A stretch of DNA of 64,000 bases, taken from Halocaridina rubra. Its lineage: Eukaryota > Arthropoda > Malacostraca > Decapoda > Atyidae. The stretch is from contig JAXCGZ010009475.1 of assembly GCA_037179515.1 (NCBI GenBank), positions 135,371-199,370 of the forward strand, read 5' to 3'. The position numbers were made by a program, and so were the translations under genes. The notes below the pieces were generated by a model. The model had not been told where the DNA came from. It searched no databases and was given only the letters and a program-made list of their open reading frames with translations. Numbering within the stretch: the stretch's first letter is position 1; each line of letters starts with the position of its first letter. Shown piece after piece: positions 54,976 through 64,000 of this stretch.

Positions 54976-55132
54976 AAAGGGCTAAACAGACGATCAATAT
55001 TACTGACAGTATTTCCCTGTACTGTCATTATTACTGTCGGTGTGTCCATCATATGGACGTAGTAGTTCACACCAATAGAATAGTGTCAGTATTTTTACTG
55101 ACAGTAATAATGATCGTCTGTACCCCTCTTTA
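54976..55132. mobile_element. Short MITE with long inverted ends
   Basis: The left end CAGACGATCAATATTACTGA and the right end (reverse complement) CAGACGATCATTATTACTGT are inverted over about 27 bases. Outer TAAAG/CTTTA also pairs. There is no ORF. The exact ends and class are uncertain. It begins right at the end of the S2 target duplication. Confidence 0.6.
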
Positions 55133-55326
55133 CCCTCCTGAAAATATGGTCAATATTTTCTAATCGCAAGGCACATTGAGCTGATGTTTAAAATACCGCT
55201 GAAACCCGTGGTTGAAGCTTAAGCTGGTTTCGACGTTTTAGTTTCAGTTGAAACTACTCAAACCCTGAAGCAATTTCATGGCAAAGATATGGTCAAAATT
55301 TAATAAATATACATTTAAATCCAATA

Positions 55327-55605
<279 letters not shown>

Positions 55606-56045
55606 ACAATGGGATCAGATTCTTTATCTATGAATACTATGGGATCCGATTCTTGAGAGCAGAAAATTATCTTTAAACTTTTATTTTTTATATACGGATT
55701 ATATGTACACGAACGACGATTAAATTATTATTATAATTATTATTATTATTATTATTATTATTTACGATACGATATTATAAAAATGATTGCCATTTTGTCA
55801 ATGAAAGATACATCCCAGCCATATTAAAGTATAGAAACAATTGGAATGTGTGTGCGTGAGCGTGTGCAGACTTTGAAAAAAAAAAAAAACTTTTATCAGC
55901 AAATGAGATCCGGATTAGATCCGCTTTTGGTTAGGACAATGACTCTATGTGAACGTACGAACGGTCAAGTCTCCGTTGCCAACGGTCGATTCACGAACAA
56001 ATGTGAAACCTACTTTCTGTATTATAAATGATGATCGCTATCAAT

Positions 56046-56675
56046 TATGGGGGGAGTGATAGCTCAGTGGTAGAGTGCACGAGTCGGGGAGTGATAGCTC
56101 AATAGTAGAGTGCACGAGTTGGGGTGGTAGCTCAGTGGTAGAGTGCACGAGTCGGGGGGCGATAGCTTAGTGGTAGAGTGCACGAGTCGGGGGGTGATAG
56201 CTCAGTGGTAGAGTGCACGAGTCGGGGAGTGATAGCTCAGTGGTAGAGTGCACGAGTCGGGGGGTGATAGCTCAGTGGTAGAGTGCACGAGTCGGGGGTA
56301 ATAGCTCAGTGGTAGAGTGCACGAGTCGGAGGGGTGATAGCTCAGTGATAGAGTGCACGAGTCGGGGAGTGATAGTTCAGTGGTAGGGTGCACAAGTCGG
56401 GGAGTGATACCTCAGTGGTAGAGTGCACGAGTCGGGGGGTGATAGCTCAGTGGTAGAGTGCACAAGTCGGGGGAGTGATAGCTCAGTGGTAGAGTGCACA
56501 AGTCGGGGGTGATAGCACAGTGGTAGAGTGCATAAGTCGGCAAGTGGCGGGGTTGACAAAAACGGGTTCAATTACGCAGCGAAGCGTGAAGAGAGGTATC
56601 CAGTCTTAATTCCCCAAACTCCAACCAGTCTGCGTCCACCCCTATCCGAATGGGAATTAACAGTGACAAAAATAT
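56046..56675 (+). mobile_element. S1 SINE with 14-fold tandem head
   Basis: The 56046-56540 part holds 14 units of ~35 bases, each with TGATAGCTCAGTGGTAGAGT or a close variant, then GCACGAGTCGG. Unit starts are marked by GGGG(G/A)GTGA. The last unit runs into a normal S1 body: GGTTCAATTAC (B-box-like), 'ggtatccagtcttaattccc', 'ccaaactccaaccagtctgc' and 'cgaatgggaattaacagtga'. The repeated TAGCTCAGTGGTAGAG is the classic tRNA D-arm/A-box sequence. Confidence 0.88.
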
Positions 56676-56929
56676 CTATCTATCTGTGTGGCCCATGCTC
56701 AGAATTTCTTTTTAAATTAGTTCTATCATGAAGATACTGTTTGTAACTGGCCCGTATAGCTAATGATGTACTCACTGAATCTGGCAAACAGCTAGAGATA
56801 GGACACTTTTGGTGGTTCCCCATCTCCTAGTCGTGCATATTCAAATGTATTATTTCCTAACGTATTTAATTTTTTTTTTAATAACTTTACTTTATCCATA
56901 CCTGAAATTCATATGTATATACTACGTAT

Positions 56930-56935
<6 letters not shown>

Positions 56936-56999
<64 letters not shown>

Positions 57000-57012
57000 T
57001 ATATACATATAC

Positions 57013-57101
<89 letters not shown>
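56936..57101. repeat. (AT)n microsatellite with (AC) breaks
   Basis: AT dinucleotides with a few ATAC interruptions near 56991-57028. Shadow ORFs on both strands encode only Ile/Tyr repeats. Confidence 0.97.
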
Positions 57102-57107
<6 letters not shown>

Positions 57108-57244
57108 AAATTACGTACACACAGACTATGCTTTCAAAACAAAAGTTTGATAATAAGCAATGACTCCGAGAACTGGAAAGGTAGTTCTGGGAGATTTACC
57201 CAGAACTGGGTAAAAATCGTGATTCTTTGGGTAACGTGCCCTAC

Positions 57245-57245
<1 letters not shown>

Positions 57246-57279
<34 letters not shown>
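57246..57279. repeat. (GT)n microsatellite
   Basis: About 17 GT units. Confidence 0.95.
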
Positions 57280-57282
<3 letters not shown>

Positions 57283-57397
57283 AAAGGTGGTGGCTTTTGG
57301 GTAAAGAACCCATAAAGCTTCAGAAACACTATAAAAAAGGTGGAATTTATTGTTATCCTTTTATTATTCTATAAGGAATTCATATTAGTTCAATATC

Positions 57398-57512
57398 ATC
57401 GTATCTCTGCCTTGTCCTTAACCTTTTTCTTTTCCTTTATATTGGTATTTTCTCGTGCCCGGGCCTTTATTGATGAGGGCAGTTTCTGCCTGTCCCGGTG
57501 TCACACTCATAA
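57398..57512 (+). mobile_element. LINE 3' tail (solo)
   Basis: 'tctctgccttgtccttaacc', 'ctcgtgcccgggcctttatt', 'gatgagggcagtttctgcct' and 'cccggtgtcacactcat' plus an A run. Same orientation as the copy at 21100. Confidence 0.75.
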
Positions 57513-57911
57513 AAAAAACTGGGAGAAAGACGGGCAATCACGTGACACCTACCCTCAAAGGTCTCATCTGATCCCAAATAACCAAGTGTCCAAACCAAGG
57601 GGATGGGAAGCTATTCTTCGTTTTGTTTTTGTGAAAAATCATAATAGGCAAATATTCTTCCTTATCAGAGCCTGAGCTCACGAAGATAACATATCTACCC
57701 ACCTACTATAAATATTCATAACAGAAAAGAGGGGTGTGGGGTGGGGGAATAATCCCCCCAACCCATTATTATATTATGGCTGTTAATCCTTGATAACGTG
57801 CAACTAATCTAAGTTACAGAGTACCTTTTGCACTAAGTAACCCTCATTTTTTTTAGACATCAACCTCAACTTTTCCCCCACACATAACACTAGCATATGA
57901 AAATGATATGC

Positions 57912-57912
<1 letters not shown>

Positions 57913-57957
<45 letters not shown>
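57913..57957. repeat. (GT)n microsatellite
   Basis: About 22 GT units. Confidence 0.95.
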
Positions 57958-57958
<1 letters not shown>

Positions 57959-58074
57959 GCACTTGAAAAGAGAACTATAAATATAAATAACTACTACGAT
58001 AATATTAGAAGAATGAAAAACCTCCATCAATATACGATTTTAAGGAGTATATTACATGAATGACTTTGTAATCA

Positions 58075-58096
58075 CACACACACACACACACACACA
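58075..58096. repeat. (AC)n microsatellite
   Basis: About 11 AC units. Confidence 0.93.
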
Positions 58097-58194
58097 TAGT
58101 AGTACAAAGAACCTAGTACGACAATATAAATATACAAAACAACGATAAAAAAGTGGAATAAATAATATGTAATAGTCATGAAAATAATTTACCC

Positions 58195-58310
58195 TTAGGT
58201 TAGCAAGGACATGCACTCAGGGTAACGATTACATCTGCCAAAAAAATCCTTCGCAAGAAGGCAAGCGTCCTAGCCCTTGGTAGAAAAGGGAGTCCGTGAC
58301 GTAAAACCGG
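58195..58310 (+). mobile_element. S2 SINE, 5'-truncated
   Basis: Begins at 'ggttagcaaggacatgcact' and runs to 'gtccgtgacgtaaaaccgg'. The tRNA head is missing. The plus orientation is opposite to the full copies. Confidence 0.8.
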
Positions 58311-59093
58311 AACAAGATCAGAGGATTAAGGCTTGACTCACACTAGACATTCTTAGCTTTGTCTCACTTCCTAAAGTTTTTTATAATCATCTGCTCTTCA
58401 ACAAACAAACATATTCATTTGTTCAATGGCTATTCTTTTACAAAACTAAGAGTACACTAAAGGTATAATTGGGTTCCTATAAATAGTAGTCACTTTTTCA
58501 AAGGGGTTCGTAAGGATTCTCTCCACTATGGAAAATATAAAGAAGAGGATATTGTCTACTCAGTAAATTCATCCAGCAGAGCCATTAGATGTTTGGGACC
58601 AATTGTGGAATAGTATCTCCACCATATATTGTTGCTAAGAGGAAAACGAAGTCCGTTATAAATCTCAGCTAAAAAAAAAAAGGAGATCAATCTTAAAGTA
58701 GGCACCATCTGTACCTTGAGCCTAGGAGAAGCAGCTGTGTTCAACTTCAATCCTAAGGTAGGCACCTCAAAAGTACTACAAAAAATTCTAGTAAATAATT
58801 CTAGCTTAGCTAGCAAGTGGCTCAATCCACCAATTTAGCACCTGTCTCTTGCCTCAATCCCATATCAAACACCTGAAACCATCGGGTGCGTATTCTGGAA
58901 TTCATCCAAGCATATTCTCGGTATAAAGGCGAAAATAATAGAAATAAAGTTTCTGTAGAAGGGACTTACAGTTTATTTACCAGAATTACTATAAAAAAAA
59001 ACACACACACACACCACCACAACAACAACCCACATACACACACACACACACACATCATCATTATCATTTGAGGTCTACGATCCGTGTCTAGTG

Positions 59094-59439
59094 CAGTGGT
59101 TTTCAAGCTGCGGGCCATGGACCACTGGTGGGCCATTGGCAGTTCTCAGGGGGACCACAAACATCTAATTAAATTTCATATATGAAAAAGTGTAGTTCTC
59201 AGGGGGACCAAGAACATCTTCTAAATTAAATTTCATATATGAAAAAGTGTAATTTGAACACTTTGATAACAATTCACATGATTTAATTACAGTAAATGGA
59301 GGCCGCCAGTAGTTAATTTCATAAATGAAACTATAACTAATTATAGTTTTGAATATACTTTTTATAATGATTTTATCAACAACATTACATAATTCTGAAG
59401 GGCAGTGGGCCATGGACACAAAAAGGTTGAAAGCCACTG
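59094..59439. mobile_element. hAT-like MITE with inner duplication
   Basis: Inverted ends CAGTGGTTTTCAAGCTGCG and (reverse complement) CAGTGGCTTTCAACCTTTT. Flanks GTCTAGTG (59086-59093) and GTCTAGTA (59440-59447) are an 8 bp duplication with one change, as expected for hAT elements. Inside, a ~50 base block around GTTCTCAGGGGGACCA is tandemly duplicated. Confidence 0.75.
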
Positions 59440-59683
59440 GTCTAGTAAAATAAATTCCACCCAAGCTCAGGCTTCTATAAGGCAATATTAACTAGTTCTG
59501 TAGCTAGTGAGAAAAAAATCTAACTCTAGATATACAAAGGTCAAACCGACAATCTCTCCTGGACTTCACGAAGGGAAGTGGGACTCTTAATTGAGTCCAA
59601 TTGCGTCAGTACAATGCTGCCATCACTTAACAATGACCAGTAGCCCTCATTAGGACTATCCCATTCATCATACTAGAATCTAC

Positions 59684-59691
<8 letters not shown>

Positions 59692-59730
<39 letters not shown>

Positions 59731-59731
59731 C
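59692..59731. repeat. (TAG)n microsatellite
   Basis: About 12 TAG units. Confidence 0.92.
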
Positions 59732-59750
59732 AGTAGTTGCTGACTGGCAT

Positions 59751-59960
59751 TTTTTTTTATGATTATGATACCAGGACGAGCCAAAATAAATAAATAAATA
59801 AATCTACCCTCATCGGGCCTGGGCACCAAGAAAACATAGAGAGAAACAGAGATGGGGAGTATTGTGACTTGTCAGAGGCGAAGGGTTACAGATGAGTCGC
59901 CTATGCATACTACTAGTCGAGTAGAGTAGAAGGATAAGTTGAAGCTATAAAAGATAAATA
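59751..59960 (-). mobile_element. LINE 3' tail (minus)
   Basis: 'tttatgattatgataccagg', an AAAT run, 'ctcatcgggcctgggcacc' and 'acagagatggggag', then 'tgacttgtcagaggcgaagg' shared with 53125-53345. Confidence 0.65.
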
Positions 59961-59987
59961 TCCTTCAAGAGGTTCATATTCATTTGC

Positions 59988-60135
<148 letters not shown>

Positions 60136-60908
60136 CTGTAAAACAGACCTCAAATACTTCGTGTTGTACTCTCGAACTGCCAAGAGGACAGAGGTTACCA
60201 CAAGACAGACTCCACTAAACTTAACTCTTGAGAGATTCTATAAAATATATGTAATACGAGCCACCATGGCCAATCGAACTGTTGGTTTCTGGGGTATAGA
60301 CACGTAGTTGAAGCCAACAATAAAACAGAGTTTAAACAAATAGATAAATAAATAAATAAAAAGCAAAATTATATATCTCTATTCCAGATGAAGCACCTCC
60401 CTTCAAAATTTGTTGCTTGAATAGGTTTAATATTATAGTTATTATAAATTCCTGCGTCTCTTAATCCAAAATTAGAGATCTGTCTCTTGCTTCAGTCCTA
60501 TATTAAGCACCTGAATTACCTCAACCCAAGATGAAGTACCTGCGTTCAACCTTACCTCCAAAGATTAATCATTATAGTTATTACAAGTTCCTGCAATCAA
60601 CCTCAATTCAAAATTAAACATCTGCCTCTTGCTTCAGTCCCAGATTAAGCACCTGCTTTATCTCAATCCAAGATGGAGTACCTGAGTTCAACCTTACCTA
60701 GCCTGACCCAAGATCAAACATTTTAGTTATTATAAATGCCTGCGTACACTCCTAAATTAGGTACTTGCCTTTGCTTCATTCCCAGATTAAGCACATATTG
60801 AAATCAGGTACCTATTCTAGAGTTGATCCCAATATTGCCTTACAAATGGCCAAAATGAATAGTAATGAATATTTCCTTTTTCAGTTCCTTATTCATTTGC
60901 TATCAAAC

Positions 60909-61049
60909 GTTAATATCAGGTAGGGGCATGCACTCAGGATAACGATTACATCTGCCAAAACAAGTCCTTCGCAAGAAGGCAACCGTCCTAGCCCTTGGTA
61001 GAAAAGGGAGTCCGTGACGTAAAACCGAAACAAGTTAATATCAGGTAGG
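60909..61049 (+). mobile_element. S2 SINE, 5'-truncated, with perfect 16 bp duplication
   Basis: Element 60925-61033. The flanks GTTAATATCAGGTAGG at 60909-60924 and 61034-61049 are identical. The tRNA head and promoter are absent. Target-primed reverse transcription stopping early would give this structure. Confidence 0.92.
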
Positions 61050-61352
61050 AAAAACACACACACAATATAAAAAAACGTTCATACACAACGTACAGATGCA
61101 AAGATACACACACACACACACATACACACAAACACACAAACAACACAGTTATTAAACATACTATTGGAAAATTACACACTGCAAAAACGTACACGGGCAA
61201 AGTCCTTCAGTAAATTCTTTTACATACTTCAAAAAGGATAACTATCTCGCCTCTTCAGAGGACTCGAGAGCACCCCCTCCCCCTTCACCCAACATTCAAT
61301 CCCCATTCCACATCCTCATTTAACAATCATTTCATCAACTTTGTAAAGCAAG

Positions 61353-61355
61353 TCA

Positions 61356-61386
<31 letters not shown>

Positions 61387-61392
61387 CTCTCT
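61353..61392. repeat. (CT)n microsatellite
   Basis: CT run with one TTT break. Confidence 0.92.
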
Positions 61393-61624
61393 GTTTTCAA
61401 ACCCCAACAATAACAACGATAAGTAGAAACTCTTACTAAAATTTTGTTCTGTAGTAGTTTCCATAGTGACGCAGGTAGGATAATCTTTAAATATAAGGGA
61501 GAGCCTCATGGTGATACTCCCTTACTCATCTTAAAAAATGGCCTCATATTCTTGACTTGTTACAACACGTTTAGAATTATGAAAACTGAAAACAATCATA
61601 ATACGAAATCCATCTTCCCCTTTC

Positions 61625-61905
61625 TTGCCAGTCCCCTTCATTTCCCCTCTTCCTTCTTTTACAAGTCCCTTCCTTTCCCTCTTCCTTCTTTTACAAGTCC
61701 CCTTACCTTTCCCCTCTTCCTTCTTTTACAAGTCCCCTTACCTTTCCCCTCTTCCTTCTTTTACAAGTCCCCTTACCTTTCCCCTCTTCCTTCTTTTACA
61801 AGTCCTCTTACCTTTCCCCTCTTCCCTGGTTTTACAAGTCCCCCTCCTTTCCCCTCTTACTTCTTTTACAAGTCCCCTTACCTTTCCCCTCTTCTCTGGT
61901 TTTGC
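61625..61905. repeat. 35 bp pyrimidine-rich minisatellite, ~8 copies
   Basis: TTTTACAAGTCC recurs every 35 bases (for example ACAAGT at 61693 and 61728). Units carry 'cctttcccctcttcc'. The open frame across it comes from the lack of A, not from coding; a 35-base unit shifts frame each time. Confidence 0.9.
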
Positions 61906-62204
61906 CTTCTTCTTCTACCAGTCAAAGTGTGCTTTCAAGTGGTACAACCTCACTTATTCAATCAATCCCAATGCAAAAGAAATTCAAAAGACATCATCTT
62001 GTGCAATCATCTCCTATCTAGATTCTTGAGTGCGAGGGGTCGCACTTTCCAAGATATGCGACAAAGTTTGTTTCATACGCTCAAAATCGAGGTCAAATTC
62101 CCAACAGGGTTTGTATTGTGTCTCTTCGCCAAAACCCTTCATGGATGAGGAGCACTAGGTGGGATTAGAGAAAGATAAACATCTCATAATCGAGGTTACA
62201 GTTT

Positions 62205-62290
62205 GCCGTTTCATGACGCACTATCAATCCCCGGTCAAATGGGATTGGGTATGGATAAGTTGGAGCTGGGAGGAGGATACTAACAATCAC
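62205..62290 (-). mobile_element. S1 SINE 3' fragment
   Basis: 'gtttgccgtttcatgacgca', 'ctatcaatccccggtcaaat' and 'ggataagttggagctgggag' (reverse-oriented S1 end). Confidence 0.65.
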
Positions 62291-62825
62291 TTCACTGGTA
62301 CTCCTTATAGATAGGGCTTCTAAAAGTCTTATAGCCCAGGTCCTATAGAGGTTTCCTATACCAGATCATCAGCACATCCTCAGCGGGACGAGAGGGTTAT
62401 GGCTGTTGTCGTGTAGTCAATCTGTGGGAATAACAAGGAGGACATAGCAAACTTCGTACCGGACGACTCGTAAGGCTAGGTCAGTACGCTATTATACATG
62501 TGGTGTCAATTAGCACCTGGAGAACACAACTGCTATGTCTCGTGTCCTCCTACCCCGAAGGTAGTTCGCATAAACTACTCTACCAAAATCTCTTTGGGGT
62601 TAAGAAGAGGGTAAAGTTTGCATAGCACTACTGTGCTAGCGAATGACTTCTCACCTTTTGACAAGCATTCTACATAACACCCATCTATCCCTGATCTTTA
62701 CCTGCATTCATGGCTCTCAGTGCCAATTGTCACTTAATAATAATTAATATAGAAATTGCAGAGTACGTAATATTTTCACTTATTATCTTGCAATGTATAC
62801 GTCCCTCTCATGTGGCAATTGCATG

Positions 62826-62826
62826 A

Positions 62827-62856
<30 letters not shown>
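62826..62856. repeat. (AAT)n microsatellite
   Basis: About ten AAT units. Confidence 0.92.
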
Positions 62857-62858
<2 letters not shown>

Positions 62859-63088
62859 GCAATTTGGTATTTGGTATTTAAAACTCTATGTTAATTTTCT
62901 GTATAAGTGTTTCTGCACCTGTAGGATTTAAATTAATTTCTTCACGTTCCGTATTTGGCGATAATGGGAATAGAGGCCAACTATAAACAGACTAAAAAGA
63001 ATTGCGCATATTTTCGGATTCCAAACCCCGTTTCCTTTATCAACAATCAGACTGCTTGGAGTTTAAAGAGGGAAAGGGTAAGTAGCCG

Positions 63089-63141
63089 AGGAGGAGGAGG
63101 AGGAGGAGGAGGAGGAGGAGGAGGAGGAGGAGGAGGAGGAG
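63089..63141. repeat. (GGA)n microsatellite
   Basis: About 17 GGA units; the poly-Gly frame is a shadow. Confidence 0.95.
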
Positions 63142-63250
63142 TTAGAAGACGAAAAGTACAGAGAAAGAAAAAAATATTAGAGGAGTCATGAAGGACGAAA
63201 AAGGAGGAAGAAGAAGAGGCGATGAGGAGAAAAGAGGAGTTTAAGAGTTT

Positions 63251-63279
63251 ATCTCTCTCTCTCTCTCTCTCTCTCTCTA
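63251..63279. repeat. (CT)n microsatellite
   Basis: About 14 CT units. Confidence 0.93.
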
Positions 63280-63540
63280 GTGTGCAAGGGGAGGTCTGCG
63301 CACCGTCCCAGATGCTTACGTTCATCTCCAACTTCAAAGAAAGATTGAATTTCAGTCACGAGGGCCTCTGAGAATACCTCACAAGAAATGCATTGTGCGC
63401 ACGTGCGAGCACATCAACATTCCTTAATAAGAGGAAAATTATGAGTAAGTTTCCCTTTTTTTCACCTTGAGACAGTGTGATAATTATGATTAATATATCC
63501 ATTTTTACAGTGACGAGTCTAATTTTAGCAAAGTCCATTC

Positions 63541-63640
63541 CACCGCGGGGCATTAGGAAGGTATCCAGGGTTAATACCCATATAGCTTCAGCCCGTGTCC
63601 ACCCCTATTCTAATGGGAACTGATGGGGACATTTAAAAAA
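63541..63640 (+). mobile_element. S1 SINE, 3' half
   Basis: 'gcggggcattaggaaggtat', 'cagcccgtgtccacccctat' and 'taatgggaactgatgggga' then an A run. Confidence 0.72.
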
Positions 63641-63662
63641 AAAAATTTTCCATAGCCTAGGT

Positions 63663-63945
63663 CAGGGGTCGGCAACCTTTTGCTAATTATGTGATGACTT
63701 AGGGTTTTAAATCATTCAGTGTGCCAACAACTTTTTATTTTTATACACGTCAAGGTCAAAATACCTGTTATACAATATATTTTATATAGTAATACATATA
63801 ATAATATGTAAACCACATTAAAAGAAATAAATTGTTTTTTTTTTTATTTTTTTATTATTAATGGGAGCCTTGCCCTTGCTGGGTGCCATTGGAAATTGCT
63901 TGGCGTGCCAAGTGTGGGACGCGTGCCGTAGGCTGCCGACCCCTG
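63663..63945. mobile_element. hAT-like MITE, 283 bp
   Basis: Inverted ends CAGGGGTCGGCAACCTTTT and (reverse complement) CAGGGGTCGGCAGCCTACG. Flanks GCCTAGGT (63655-63662) and GCATAGGT (63946-63953) are an 8 bp duplication with one change. It contains a T run and TGGCGTGCCA. No transposase. Confidence 0.78.
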
Positions 63946-64000
63946 GCATAGGTTATCTATATTTTACAATATCATAAATTTTATTTATGAAAATTTCCCC

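Noticed and set aside
56202..56571. Pro/Ser/His-rich minus-strand frames at 56202-56571
   Set aside because: They are shadows of the 35-base A-box array.
61444..62148. 234-residue open frame on the plus strand
   Set aside because: It runs across a 35-base pyrimidine-rich minisatellite, which lacks stops because it lacks A. The repeat unit is not a multiple of three, and no domain is seen.
62955..63337. Poly-Gly and poly-Pro frames on opposite strands
   Set aside because: Both are reads of a (GGA)n microsatellite.

Overview
Eukaryotic nuclear DNA, most probably from an arthropod and likely a decapod crustacean. This is inferred from spliced animal genes with large introns, very long (AT)n, (GA)n and (GT)n microsatellites, and a high density of tRNA-derived SINEs, LINE tails and MITEs. 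No species can be named from the sequence alone. The window has no rRNA gene, no convincing functional tRNA gene and no CRISPR array.

Two protein-coding genes face each other tail to tail. On the + strand (802-21577) sixteen coding exons give the last 1020 residues of a USP19-type ubiquitin-specific protease: a CS (p23/alpha-crystallin-like) domain, the Cys box, an insert with a MYND zinc finger, the His box and a short Ser/Glu-rich tail. The upstream part lies left of base 1. On the - strand (52891 down to 32368) nine coding exons give a group-7 septin (SEPTIN7/Drosophila peanut type) from the P-loop to the stop codon. The N-terminal exon(s) lie beyond the right edge. All splice sites assigned are GT-AG and every junction keeps the frame. 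The septin's last 16-codon exon lies 11.2 kb from its neighbour.

Between the two stop codons (21578-32367) I see no confident gene. There is probable 3'-UTR sequence, one SINE, a Penelope-like endonuclease remnant and a head-to-head pair of an unclassified repeat. The right-hand 11 kb (52.9-64 kb) is probably the first visible intron of the septin gene and is almost all repeats.

The repeats fall into recognisable families (local names): S1, S2 and S3 tRNA-headed SINEs; D, a ~370 bp unclassified repeat ending in a conserved tail; a Jockey/CR1-like LINE whose ~115 bp 3' tail is also scattered separately; E, a second retroelement tail ending in (AAT)n; F and G, short dispersed repeats; Tigger-like and hAT-like MITEs with target duplications; and several minisatellites. 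The most unusual structure is a 14-copy tandem array (56046-56540) of the A-box half of the S1 SINE head, joined to one SINE body.
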